A DNA stretch of 64,000 bases from Rotaria socialis (Eukaryota > Rotifera > Eurotatoria > Philodinida > Philodinidae), in the NCBI GenBank assembly GCA_905331475.1, contig CAJNYU010001442.1, positions 354,979 to 418,978 of the forward strand, given 5' to 3'. The notes under the pieces were generated by a model. That model was not told the DNA's origin and made no database searches. It was given only the letters and a program-made list of their open reading frames with translations. This document shows positions 23,701 to 35,896 of the stretch, one piece after another (position 1 is the first letter of the stretch; every line of letters starts with the position of its first letter). Made by a program: the position numbers and the translations under genes.

Positions 23701-24854
23701 ACAAATTCTTCTGTTTGTTAAATTAGCAAGGCGAAATATTCTCGAACTTGAGTATAATAATTTTCCTCTGGATATAATTCAAGCTTTTGCTATTTTCCAA
23801 AATATTGAAGAAAATTTTCTTGAGTCAAACAAACGGATCCGCTTATTGCGAATATTAGATTCTAATCAACAAATATGATTCGACATGATTGATATAAGAT
23901 ATTTTACTATAGTGGGTTGCTGACATATAATGCAGAATAATGACCCATAATGATACTATTTCTATATAGAATTTGAAAAGTGATTAGGTCAAAATGGCAA
24001 AGATTAATCTTCTAGTTGTCAAACTGAATATTTCTTTAAATCGATCATTTTCTATTAGGAGAAAAAATAACAAATTTCAAAGACGGAATCGAACTCTTAT
24101 ATAAACAATAATCCTCTTATTGAAATGATGAGGAGAAATATCAAGCAAAAATTAAAAAGATTCCTTGATTGAAATAATTCTAAGAAATTAGAAATATTAC
24201 AATTCATATTTTTATTATTAAGAACAACTTGATGCAATTGACTCCGGAATGGATCGTATCAACGCTGAAATGCGTGATGCAGAAAAAAATCTTGAAGGTC
24301 TAGAAAAATGTTGCGGTCTATGTGTTCTTCCATGGAAAAGGTACAGAAGCGTCCTGTTTGAATCAATCTCATATTATTCATTTATTCAGAACGAAGAACT
24401 TTGAAAAAAGTGCTGCCTACAGCAAAACATTTAAAGGGAATGAAGATGGAAAAGTAAATTCATCAGGTCCAAGACAAATTGTTTCGCAAACTGATGTTGG
24501 TCCCGGTTCTGGTTATATCCAAAGGTAGAAATTTAATTCGATACATAAATGAAATAGAAAAAAAACTAAAATTTCAAATACCATTTTCTAGAATTACGAA
24601 CGATGCTCGCGAGGATGAAATGGAAGAAAATCTTCAACAAGTAAGTACAATGATTGGTAATCTACGAAATATGGCTTGTGATATGGGCAATGAAATTGTT
24701 AATCAAAATAATCAAATTGATCGTATCAAAGGAAAAGTAAGAAGAAATGGCTCTTTTTATCTAATAATTTGTATGTTTTCCTTTCTAGACTGATATAAGT
24801 CAAATTCGAATCGAGGGGGCTAACAAACGCGCTAAAACTTTGTTAAAAAGTTAA
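20783..24854 (+). CDS. Snap25: SNAP-25 family Qb/Qc-SNARE, 208 aa
   Basis: Exons: 20783-20854 (first exon a), 23202-23243, 23298-23346, 24223-24340, 24390-24524, 24592-24736 and 24789-24854; the frame closes at 208 aa (human 206). The first SNARE motif includes [14 protein letters not shown] and [17 protein letters not shown] (zero-layer Gln). The linker holds CCGLCVLPW, the palmitoylated cysteine patch that anchors the protein to the plasma membrane. The second SNARE motif runs from [15 protein letters not shown] through [15 protein letters not shown] to QNNQIDRI. With syntaxin and synaptobrevin it forms the four-helix bundle that fuses secretory vesicles. An alternative first exon (22169-22285) is in the same phase and would give a 223-aa form. 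Introns 1 and 3 are long. Confidence 0.94.
20855..23201 (+). other. long first intron of SNAP-25
   Basis: 2.3 kb from the upstream first exon to exon 2. It contains the alternative first exon at 22169-22285 and a (TTC)n run near 21956-21978. Nothing else is recognised. Confidence 0.6.
22169..22285 (+). CDS. Snap25: alternative first exon of SNAP-25 (39 codons)
   Basis: ATG at 22169 opens [20 protein letters not shown] and runs in frame to DKGVHE, followed by a GT donor at 22286. It ends in phase 0, exactly as the upstream first exon does, so it can replace that exon before SLESTRR. The two N-termini differ in length (24 versus 39 residues) and sequence but both supply the start of the first SNARE helix. 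A separate promoter in the 1.3 kb between them is implied. Confidence 0.7.
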
Positions 24855-27800
24855 TTTACTAACGATCCGTCTGGATAATTATTATTTTTCTTTGTATTTT
24901 TTTTCATTTCACGATATAATTTAATGATCTGATGTAGGATCTTATTTTTTTTCTCATTTTTTTTCGTTCCCTTTTCGTCTGCTCAGTGTGCAAAAAGTTA
25001 AAATTAAATATTTTTTACTGCCTTGCTTGTCGTTTGTAAGGTGAGTTCAGTATTATGTGCATGCATAATTAACTTATTTTTCTCATTGTGGACTTTTCTG
25101 CACAACCCTTCTTTTATGCCTATAGCTTTATCAGAATAATTTTTTTCTCCGTCAAACTGTATTATGTGCTGGTTTTATTATTTTTTGTAAAGCAATATTG
25201 ATTCTAATCTTCCGATTGATATTGTTATTTGTTTATAATGAGCAGTATAAGAATCAAAAACTTAAAACTGACTTTTTTCCGTGTTGTCTGTGTTAGAGTC
25301 TCCATGCTGAGGTTTTTCTTGTCACTCACTCACTCACTCACTCATACACTCAATGATGCCAAGTCATTTCTTTCTATAATGTGTTAATAGAGCCAATGTT
25401 ATTTATATGTATAAATATATAAATATATTTAATTATTCCTCTTACAAGGTTATTTCAATTTAAAACACTAACAATAATCCAATATTCAGTTATGAATAAT
25501 AGAAATGTTGTTGTTGTTGTTGTTGTTTTCTATTGAGAATATTTGCTTTTCTACATCTAAGTGTGAATAGATTTTTGAATGTGATGGATATTTTCTAGAA
25601 TCAATCTTGCCCAGTTAGTTTCTCTTATCTTATTAATACGATCAGAGATTTTATGAAGTTTTATAGGAAATGCTTTTGATGACACGTATTAAGATATTTG
25701 TATATGTTGGTAAATATTATTCTGATTTGTGATAGATTGTAAATTCGTCAACTAATTTATTAGAATAATTATGTTCGATTTACCATTTTAATTCGAAAAT
25801 TTCATAAGATATTCTTGGTAATGTTTAAAGTTTGATATCAACATGTCAAAGATCTTATTTAAATTCGAGTACAAAACATGCCATCCTGTCATATCAAATT
25901 TTCATTGTTAAAACAAGTACTTCATGTCTATGAAGATTTTGTTTTTATTTGATTAGTAGCAATCGGATATGTTGTTGAGAACAAAAAAGAAATATTAATA
26001 AAAAATATATAAATTACTTATTTTAGTTTCTAGATTCGTATGAAAGATCAATATTAAATCTACGTGTATCTATGGAATTCTCGTTGAACTATCTATTTGA
26101 TTCATAGTCAATAAATAACATGCGAATGAAAAGAAAACAAAGGTTCTTCGAAGAATATTATTTTAGCGATTTGAAAAAAACTTTTTTTTAGCTGCTGGTG
26201 CGGCAGTAATGCGTACTAACAAACGAAAATAAGGCTTCAAAGAAAAAAAGAACCTCTTACTTATCATTCTAATCATTCTCCGATTAACTAGATTACTTCC
26301 GTTTGCAAATGAAAGATTTTTATGAATAAATTTTGCGCTTGTTGATGTACTTCTTGTAATGAAAGGAGAGAAACACAAGGGATATGTATAGAATAATAAA
26401 AGAAATTGTATCGGCAAAACAAAAAATCGAGGCGCCTACTATTCTAATCTATCCGTTAAAGAGTGCAATAAAATATTCAATAGACAAAGAAAAACTCTGA
26501 AGCTTATTCTTTTTTATGATTCATGTCTTGCTGATGTTACCATCGGGACCAACGTTTGTTGACTAAAAAGTATGTTAAAAACAAAGGTCGAACGTGTCAA
26601 ACTTCAAACTATATCATATCACATAAACTAACCATAGCAGGACTAAAATAATCGAATCAAATAAAAATATTCTTCGGATGATCATTCATGATGTAGCTTT
26701 ATCAATAGCATGACTTGTATCAATATGCTACAAGAAACATCTTGATTTGTATTTTAGGCGGAACTTATTTTATACAAACAATTGACGTCGTAATGAATTA
26801 TTCATTCCTTTTTTTTTAAAGAATAGTCAAGGTCGTCAATGCTGATAGTGTTTGATTTTGAAGTGTAGCAGTATTTTTCTTTTTTTTGATGCATGCACTT
26901 GGAGAGTATCAATTCAATAAATCATGAAAAAATAATAAAGAGAAACTTTGGAATCTTTATCTGTACAAGATTAAATGTCTGCCATTTGATAACGAAGCTC
27001 TTTGCATGTTCGCAGAAAAGGAAATAATTCAGAGTGCTTCTTCTCGAAATCTTTTGTATTTATTAATTATAGAATCTTTGCTAGAAAGATTTTCATGTTT
27101 TCTTTCTCCCGTTCTTCTCAGCAACGAATCGATGCTTTTTAAGACACTTTTTTTTTGTCCTAGTTCACATTCAACATGAGAAATAGAGCTAGATACAAAA
27201 CAAACATAACGAAGAAAATAAAATTCAATGAAACATTTTAATGTCAATAAATGTAGAAGAAAATTTACTCTCTCGTTCTCATTATTATTCATTTTATCTA
27301 CTCAAGAGATATTGAATATGGTAAAATCACATGAAAAATAGCTCGTGCTATTTATTGATATTGAAACAAAACGAAAACGAAGTTTCTCAGCAAATTCTCA
27401 AATGCAACTAGTACATATTAGCGTAAGATTACTTCAGATCTCATTATTCGACATAACTCATAATGTATCTAACTGCTTTTTAAATATTGATTTCAATTGA
27501 AGTATTAAGGAAACCTTTAAATACAATTATGTGTAAGAGTACAGGAAGTTTTCAATGTTGTCGTCATCTCTATTGGCGTCAAGCTATGCGCCAATTTCAT
27601 TATCGGTGTTTAGTGAGAAATGTTTCTTCATTATTGCTTTTTGAACATTTCGATAATTACATATTTCTTATTCACTGAAATCTAGTTCAAGTTGACTCCT
27701 ACGTCTTTTTTTACGCATGAGAGCAATCTAAGGAGTGAGCAATTGGAAAAGAATTGCTCCGAAGTTAAAAATCTTTTTATTTAGAGACGTTGTTTGTTTG

Positions 27801-29050
27801 TGACGCTCTAATATAATATGAATGCATGCGTGTAATTGCCATTCCGTTCCTATGATTTTTGTTTCCTCAAGTAGAAGTTCCAGTTGAACGTGAACGATGT
27901 ATTATGTGTGCTTAATCATTCCAAGAAAATCCGATTTCGATCAACAAAATCTAGGGTCAAATAGCCAAGCAGAAAAGAAATTCATCGAAAAATATCATGA
28001 TAATATATTGACTAGATAGTTCATAGATCTTTACATGTAATTAAGATTATTACTAGAAAGAATTGCCTCTAACACGTTATCAGTATCGCAATACTACGTG
28101 AAACAATTCATTAGTCATGGTTATATCCAACTTTTGACTGTGTACTACGGTCGAGTGGTGTCCCCGCTGTGACATTGATTGAACAGGTATGTGAAAGAAT
28201 AGTTGGAATACCTTCCTGCCAATGAGTTTTAAAAGAGTAATCTCCTTTGTATATGTTAAACTCAATCAAAATCATTCTAACATTATGTGACTGGCCGTTT
28301 CATAAATATTAATCTCACCAACTTTTGTCGATTGGTTTCACAATGTGATTTATTTATTAGATAAAAAGCCGAAATTCTCTTTTTTCTTGGACGCATATCT
28401 TATTACTCAGGAAAGAAAATATCGCGGTTGCCGAGACGTGAAAGTTCAACTAATTAATCATTAGAACTTGTGACTTTACAAAACAAAAACGTCAATCAGT
28501 TCAATTCAGGAAAAGATCTTTGCATCAATACTCGATTTATGTCATAGAAAATAATCGAAATGTTTTAATTATCATTTGATCAGGCATTTAGATGTCATGA
28601 AAACAGCAATGATCTATTATCGGCTGGCACGCATTAAGTTAGATTTGATACAAAAATCTTCTGATATGAAACATATCATTTTTCTCTGTCGTTAATCTTG
28701 TCTTTAGAACAACAGCCATGCAATGCATTCGAGTACAGGTTAATAGTTGAAGACGTTTTCCTTCGGCGTACTCGTTGCGACTATCACTTAGAAAGTAACA
28801 TAGTCGTTGACTTTTAAAAGAAAATTTTCGATTGCAACAATTGGAGCTAACTAAGAAATCTCGTCTTGTTGATGATACTTGTTATAGAGCTATTCGATCT
28901 GTCGGCTTATGAATTTGAAAAATTCTATGCATAATATTGTGATTTATAAGTTAGTTAAATAAGTTCAACGCGCTAGTAATTGTAAACTAAAACATAATTT
29001 TTCTCTGTACAAATGCACTGAATTCTTATTAATCCAATGTTAACTTGGCT
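24855..29050. other. gene-poor region
   Basis: About 4.2 kb with no supported gene. A run of CTCA repeats lies at about 25322-25346 and a TTG run at about 25508-25530, both soon after the SNAP-25 stop. Short minus frames (26163-26417, 27029-27292, 28080-28265) and the plus frame 27487-27678 show no domain. Confidence 0.5.
25322..25530. repeat. CTCA and TTG microsatellites
   Basis: Tandem ACTC units at about 25322-25346 and TTG units at about 25508-25530. Confidence 0.75.
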
Positions 29051-29458
29051 ATGTTTTACGGTTTCATTATTCTAGTTTATTTCTCTATGCGTAATCAATT
29101 CAGAGATCAATATTCATCATCAGAAATCTACGAAGCACGTGATGAAATTGTTAAATTGAAATATAATCTAAATAAAATAGAAGAACTCTATCATAAACTA
29201 TATACGACATTGGATAATCAGCAAATACATTTTGAAAACATTGAAACATCTGTAAATCAAACGCAGGTAAGCGTAGAGAAAGGTGGCTCGGATTTACATA
29301 AAATTTTACAGACAAGAAGAAAGAAAGATAGACAACGTTGCTTTATTATTATATTTATATGTATGATAGCTTGTTTTTTTCTTCTCATCGTTTTGACTCT
29401 TCTTATTAATGTTATTAAAACATTTGGATTTAAAAGAATAGCAAAAATCAATTCCTGA
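29051..29458 (+). CDS. syntaxin-like t-SNARE, Habc domain missing
   Basis: The frame holds a Qa/t-SNARE-like motif: EIYEARDEIVKLKYNLNKIE, then ELYHKLYTTLDNQQIHFENI with a Gln at the zero layer, then VEKGGSDLHKIL. A basic linker (QTRRKKDRQR) and one hydrophobic C-terminal helix follow, with a short tail after it. That is the usual order at the C-terminus of syntaxins, which are tail-anchored. The N-terminal Habc regulatory domain is absent. An AG at 29074-29075 (TTATTCTAG) could mark a 3' splice site, so upstream exons may exist but I could not find them in the 4 kb before. The start is either ATG 29051 or ATG 29087. It could be a truncated copy, an unusual short syntaxin, or a partial gene. 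The tail beyond the membrane helix (INVIKTFGFKR) is longer than usual. Confidence 0.6.
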   Translation: MFYGFIILVYFSMRNQFRDQYSSSEIYEARDEIVKLKYNLNKIEELYHKLYTTLDNQQIHFENIETSVNQTQVSVEKGGSDLHKILQTRRKKDRQRCFIIIFICMIACFFLLIVLTLLINVIKTFGFKRIAKINS

Positions 29459-30356
29459 CAAATAATAAAACGTGCATATGTAAAGTTTATTATCTGACAT
29501 TTATAAATATTTTAATATAATAAATGATAACATTAAGTTAAAAAGACTCTTTTAAATATACGGCACCACTGTTGGACCTAGCTTGACTTCATATTAGGAT
29601 TATGAGTTGATTTCGATGAGGTTAATAAAAGGTTGAAAGAACCGTGGCTTATTATCGACCGATAGAATATTATGAGGATTGGAGTGCCATTTGTTATCAT
29701 CGCGAGCATGGCATTTGCAAAGAAATCAAGATATTGACTTTCAACCTGCAACTTTACCAATAGATATATTTGGTAGTTTAAAAAAAACCCAAGAATACGC
29801 CTTTCTCGAGATATTCAGTTTCCAACAGGGGATCATCATCATTGCATCTACAGCGAATAGCTCGATGGGATAACTTCGTTTTAATCTATGACTCTTTAGG
29901 ATTATCCAATAATCAATGTTTACCAATAGATTACGTACTCGAATATTTTTCTAAGATTATTTGAATATTGTATTCGATAAGGAAAATAATCGCATCTACT
30001 CTATTCCGATGTATTCATTTGAAGATTTCTACGCGTACAACGTATAAGATATTCTGAATGACTCGATTGATTGAGTTAATGCAACAGTTGATAATACTTA
30101 TATTCATTCAATGATCGAACAGATTACTATCATAGGAAACTTCATCGTGCGCGCACTATTTTATTAGTAGATATCGAGCTATTTTATCTTTTTATTGTTT
30201 TGTTACTGCCATTATGTCGAACAATTCAATATTACTTTTTTACGATGTACCGTTTCAAATATTTTTGCGAAAAAATTTGTATATTTTGAAATTTAAGAAA
30301 AAGTTATAAAAAAAATATTTGTAAAGAGAAAATGTTGAAGAAATTGAGTCTATTAT
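29459..30356. other. intergenic, possible decayed coding remnant
   Basis: Between about 29640 and 29940 several short frames read like protein (for example VAYYRPIEYYEDWSAICYH, then FPTGDHHHCIYSE in another frame), suggesting a frame-shifted old exon. I do not recognise the family. Confidence 0.3.
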
Positions 30357-30623
30357 TCAGTTTTTTTCTTTGACTTGTTTTGTTGAATGGGGCTCATTTT
30401 TTATAGATAATTTATGAAGAGATTGTGGCGATAAAATTGACGATCGCGTAAGGAATTGTCTAACAGCTTTATTACTTGTTAATTTATATGATCGAGATAA
30501 TTCTTGATAGCGAATGAGCTGTTCGACACCTTCACGAATAGTATCACTTTGATTTTTTATTGTTTGAGGAATTGATATAGAATGATTCTCAATCGATTTT
30601 GTTGAACTATGTGACGAAGCCAT
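30357..30623 (-). CDS. small hypothetical protein, 88 aa
   Basis: Single frame of 88 residues, MASSHSSTKSIENHSIS to the end, Ser/Lys/Gln-rich, with no signal peptide, no membrane helix and no domain I know. Composition resembles the Ser/Asn-rich gene 700 bp upstream on the same strand, so it could be a further 3' exon or a small neighbour. The sequence neither proves nor disproves coding. Confidence 0.35.
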   Translation of the reverse strand: MASSHSSTKSIENHSISIPQTIKNQSDTIREGVEQLIRYQELSRSYKLTSNKAVRQFLTRSSILSPQSLHKLSIKNEPHSTKQVKEKN

Positions 30624-31317
30624 AGATGGATTGTGAGATTTGTTATCATTTAGATTGTTTATTGAGCAAAAAGTCGACTAAATTACAAGTTTATCATATT
30701 TATGTTCACGAAAATAGATAGTCATAGTGAAGATCAATTTAAAAAAGCGAATTCCGAAAGCTGTTGTAAAATTTCTAGCACTCCCTATATTTGAGTTTTA
30801 GCTTTTACTTATATGTCAACAGCACAAAACCAAATATTATTGGAGGTACCCTTATCACTATGATTGTTGTCCACTTCAGTTTATCATTGCCATGAAAAAA
30901 CACAAGATCTTATGTTTAGATTTGTTTTTACTATAGAAGAATATTTTGTATTGCATTCATTTATGAAACAGTAATTCAAACACAATCCCAGTATCTACGT
31001 CAAGTATAGACTCAATTATCTAAATTTTTAATAGAAAAATTAACTTGTGGAATACTCTAATTAATGCTCAAGAAATATTTTAGATAATAGGGAACGTTGA
31101 GCTCTCGTATTATTTGTTTAAAAAGATTATTCTATAGACATAAAAAGTTGAAAGCTTCTTTTCAATGACAGCAATAGAATGAAGTTCGTGATAATTTGAT
31201 AATGAGAGTATATTTCAATTGAATATTCTCTGTATGCGTTTAACATAGACGAACAAAAATAAATATCATCATAGAAAGCCTTAGGAACATATGTAAGTTA
31301 AAATATAGACTAATATT
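30624..31317. other. non-coding spacer
   Basis: No gene or clear repeat seen. Confidence 0.4.
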
Positions 31318-33879
31318 TTATTCATTTTCATGGCTATACGTTATTACCGCTATATTCGATGCATTGAAGTTTGCTTGTGCTTTTAAATTATCATCGTCAA
31401 AAGAATTATTATTAGTATGAATACTTTTTGTTTGTTGAAGAATCGATTTAAATTCGTTGATTAGATTTCTATGGTGACATTTTATTGAATCATCGACATG
31501 GTAGATAGACGATTGGGATAAATTTGAAATTAAATTTTTATTTTTAACACGTAAACGAACGGATTCTATTGGATGAGACACATGCTGATTTAATATTTTC
31601 TGAAATGAAGATGGCAAAGGATTCGATTTAAATATTTCATGATTCTCTAAGCACGGAACAGTATCTGTCGAATGATTATCGATACACTATAGATTTAAAG
31701 AAAATACGTATTCTAAACGAAGTGAATTTTTCATAAGTTTAATCACCTTTGAAGAAAGATCTTGTTCTTGAAGAAATACATGGTGCGATCTTTCGCTTTC
31801 AACAGTAGGATAGAGAATTGATGTTTGTTGGGTATCCTCATGCACTGATGAAGAGTTTTTGCTAGGATCTTCCATAGTACATACTGATGGTTTTATACCT
31901 ATAAAAGATAGATATTTGCAATTGGCTGTAGATCTATCATCAATTTAACTCAAGGTTTATCATTTGATACTTACTTTCTCCAACGAGTTCTTTGGAATGA
32001 TTATCAGCGGGAATTTGTTTTCGTTTCTTTCGATGACGATGAGTATGTCTTTCTTGTCTATACGAATGTTTCCTTTGATTTTTCTTTAATCGTTGAGAAT
32101 CAACGATAGTTGAATTTGATTTATTGACTTTTGCAATATAGAATTATAATGGAGAATAAATAGATTATGTCCGAAAGAATAAATGTTTCCTATGTTTACT
32201 TCGTCGATATTGTTTTCTCATTGATAGTGATTTATTTTGAATTGAATATAGAGAAGGTTGTTTTTCTAAGTGATTCTGTTTCGACAACGAATCTTCTTCG
32301 GAGCCTATTAGTAAATAATGATTTTTTGGTTCAATAGATGAATTATAATTGAAATTTCTCGCTGCAGATCGTCGACAACGAGAAGTTGGCGGTCGAATAT
32401 TTTGTTCCATATTCAGAACTTTAGAAGTAGATGTCGAAGCTCGATCTCGTTTGAATGATGATAATCGAAGATATGAAAATAGACTAAGGAACGCACTAAA
32501 AAACCGTTGTTTTCCTGCTGTTGATGAAGTTGATGGAGAACAACATGGCGTGTTAATTTTTATATTCTGTAATGACTGTTCGTCATACTATGAAAGTAAT
32601 AATATTTAGATTATCATAATTAATGATGGAAAAGTCGTGCATGATTTAAAATATGTGCGTGCGCGAGTATTTGGCCTGCATTTCATGTTGGGAAAAGTAA
32701 GTTAGAGTGGGTTTTAATCATGCTTTTTTCCACTAGTACTAAAACCAAAGAGGTCGCAGTCGCTCAAATTATTATGATTGAATTGTAAAACTCATAAGAA
32801 ATCGGATATTAGCGTCTGTTAACGATCCTTGAAAGACTTCCGCTAATAGGAAAAAACAGTACAAATTTGTTGTCGGTTGAAAACATCGCCTGTCCACAAT
32901 TGATGAGGCTGATGATTATGACTGTGGATAAAGTAATCATAAATATTTAAAAAATTATTTTCTCCTTAAAAGATAGTCTGACAAATTTTGTTTTAATGTA
33001 TTCTTTTCTTTTCTTTCGTGATTAGTCACAGAATATGATATGCCGAAGATCGGATTGCTTCGAGAAAGATCTTTTTTTTACATTTCTACTGACGACATAA
33101 TGAGTTTGATTTGTTACTTGTAGAAATTCAAAACTGTTTTTTACCGATGATTTCTGTATTGACTTTTCTGTTTGAGATTTACGTTCAAGAGTTTCTTCGA
33201 TATCAGTATCTATTGCATTGCTATTTCGATTTTTATTACGTTGATATCGTTTATGATGATTCATATTTGTACTACTGTTAGTAGTAGTAGTAGTAGTATC
33301 AGTACTAAGTGTTGTCATATCTGTTGACGTACTGTCCGTATATGTTGAGCTTTCATCTGATATTGATGTTTTAGAATCAGAAACTGTCGACAATGATGAT
33401 GATTGACTTTTCCGAATAAGTTTTTTTCTTTCTACAAGAATATCACACGATGTTTGTCGATCAAGTTTGGCTAGTATTGTTGTTTGTACACCAATACTAT
33501 TCATAGTTTTATCTTTCTCATTGGTTTCATGATTTTGTTTGTGGAGAAGAAGATCATGATTATTATTATGCAGAATAGATTTTAATTCATAGGAAGACAA
33601 TGATTGATTTTGAGATGAATGATCAAGTTGCTTTGATGAATTTTGACATACAGCTGATTCAATTCGAAAGTGTTTTAGCATTGATTGAATGTGGTTTAAT
33701 GAAGATAATTTTGATCGAGGGTCACGATTTTCCTGTATAGGTTGTTGCTGCATTTTAACTCGAACACCTGAATGAATATTTGAAGAAAATCGTCGACACC
33801 ATGCTTGCTGAATGCCTTTTGCTATGAGTGATTGTTTTGTTTGAGAATTATTTTCATATTTTGAATTACTAATATTCAT
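31318..33879 (-). CDS. hypothetical Ser/Thr/Asn-rich protein, about 619 aa
   Basis: Proposed exons on the minus strand: 33879-33082, 32587-32200, 32127-31975, 31898-31747 and 31686-31318. Donors and acceptors are GT-AG and phases match (0, 1, 1, 0), so the frame closes. The protein is rich in Ser, Thr, Asn, Gln and Lys, with a Thr/Ser run (DMTTLSTDTTTTTTNSS) and a basic HRHRKKRKQ patch that could be a nuclear signal. No known domain, signal peptide or membrane helix is seen; it is probably largely disordered. The first exon could instead be a separate 285-aa gene, since its frame runs on to a stop at 33022. The link to the second exon rests on a 494-bp intron with a weak donor. Function unknown. 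Confidence 0.5.
33278..33298. repeat. AGT/GTA trinucleotide run
   Basis: A short trinucleotide run that encodes the Thr run of the hypothetical protein. Confidence 0.7.
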
Positions 33880-34236
33880 TGATTTTAATAGAAAATTCTT
33901 CTATTATCGTCATATTTAACATAAGATAAAAAATATATTATTCTCTTTTGTTGTTGCCTTAACAACCATAAATAATTATTTTCTTTTTGACAATGAGAAA
34001 CACTTAGCTATGTCCGTAGTACCTCTTGTAAATTACAAGATCGCAGTGAAAATAATTATAAAGTTGAGAAGAAAACAAAATCTTGACTTTCATTACAATA
34101 TAGTAGCTCGAATATACGATGTATTTATTTCGCTTTTCTCTTCGTAAATAAAAAGCTTTTAAAATAAATATAGAACAAATAAGGAAAAAAACAGCCTATA
34201 CTATATAATAATTTTCATATGGCAAATAAATAGTCA
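33880..34236. other. spacer between hypothetical gene and NR-A
   Basis: No gene seen. It must hold the 3' end of NR-A and the 5' end of the Ser/Asn-rich gene. Confidence 0.4.
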
Positions 34237-35896
34237 CTAGATACTCAATAAAACTGATTGCATCAGCGGAGCAAGATGTTCATTATTAACGTTCTGTTTA
34301 GACACAGCTTCTTTCGTTTTTCGTCCTAGTATTTGTGCATTCATACAAGCAAAAATAAGACGCGAATAAATCGATGGTGTTAAATCACTGTTAAAACGGA
34401 CGGTAAGATATTTCCACAGAAGATCCACGAAAACATTTTGTGCGTGAAAAATTTTGTGTGGCTCAAGCCAATATGGCTCGTTCAAATCGGATCCTTTTGT
34501 AAAAATCATGATTAACATGGCTATTTTCATGATTAAATGGTCGTTTGCACATAGATCTTGAACTTCTTGAAGGAAGATCATCGATTGATTGTAAACATCA
34601 TCGGAGTACAGACGTAATTCGTTGGCATTGTAGCAAAAATCACGCGATGTATTTGGTTCACGATATATTTGTGTATCTTTATCAACGCACATGCATAAAT
34701 GAAAAAATAATGAAGCCATTAGGTTATGCTTGACTAGTGCTAAGCGATCATCTTCATGTAAAGACTAATAGAAATAGGAAACGCTTTTTTCTCTTCACTT
34801 TTTAACAAAAAGAAAAACTTACATTAAATTCTGGTGTCAATTTGTAGAATGTAATCGTTCGTAATGTACTTATGTGTGTTAGTTCATTCACGATATTTGT
34901 AATATGATTGAGATTTCTTAAACATGGTAAATCATAATCTTCTGCAATTGATACGTTTAATTCAACAGCATGAGTATAATTTTCATCAATTTGTGTTATT
35001 AATAATCGATCGTTTTCATCTAATAATGTTTTATAATCGAATGAACTTTGTTGGATTTCATCAGTATTACTATTATGATTCAATAATTCATGCATTATTT
35101 TAAAATTCGCGGACTCATCTTTATAATCAAAAAGAAGAAGACTTTCTTTATTATTATTATTATTATTATCATCGAAATCATCAAAACTGTGTTTTTCATT
35201 TTTAATTGGAAAACTATAAAGTTTAGTTTCAGGGGCATTTGATGGAGAACTTGCTGGCGTAAGTGAGAACATTGTTAAATTTTGTGACATTGCACGTAAA
35301 CGACGGTTATCTTCAATTTTTTGTTTTTTTGTTCGTTTTTCTTCTTCCGACATAATCCATTCTTTTCGTAAACCTTTATCGAAACATTTTTTAAGTCGAC
35401 AAGCTTTACATCGCTAAAAACAAACGTTGTTATAAAATTGAAATGAAGAAATTTATTGATATACTTTTCTGGTTTCTAAATTAACAACACAATCATCGGT
35501 ACCAGATCGACATTTTAATTTGCCCTGAAGTAAAAATATGATATTTTTAAACGAATAAACAGTTGTGAAAAGACGTTAATTAGCTTACTGAATTAGTTAA
35601 TGCATTGCGACGAAAAAATGCTTTACAACTTTCACATGTTATTTGGTCGAAATTATAACCTACAAAATAATACGTTTAAAGAAATGCTACATGAAGGAAA
35701 GAAAGATAACTTTCACCATGTGATTGTGTGCTAGAAGTCATGTGTACTTACCCATTGCTGGCGCAAGACATACAACACAGATGAGGTCATGACGATCACG
35801 TTTACGAGAATTGATGCTCGAAATTGATCGTTTTCGATGTTGTTGTTCACGCATTGCTGCTGTATTTGTTGTAGGCACTCTATAATCTGTCTGCAT
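34237..35896 (-). CDS. nuclear receptor NR-A (NR1I/J-like), 464 aa
   Basis: Exons: 35896-35752, 35659-35589, 35524-35465, 35413-34823 and 34764-34237; the frame closes at 464 aa. The DNA-binding domain has two C4 zinc fingers: CVVCLAPAMGYNFDQITC with P-box ESCKA (CESCKAFFRR), and CRSGTDDC...CKACRLKKC. The P-box ESCKA and the T-box GLRKEWIMSEEE are those of the VDR/DHR96/DAF-12 (NR1I/J) group. A long Asn/Asp-rich hinge separates it from a ligand-binding domain with the signature LHEDDRLALVKHN and a helix-10 part NVFVDLLWKYL. The end reads LAPLMQSVLLSI, where the AF-2 position normally Glu is Ser. Its intron within finger 2 (after TRK) and single hinge exon differ from NR-B to NR-E. Ligand unknown. 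Confidence 0.92.

Noticed and set aside
26163-26417. 84-aa minus frame downstream of SNAP-25
   Set aside because: Low-complexity Phe/Leu-rich start, no family, no neighbour exons.
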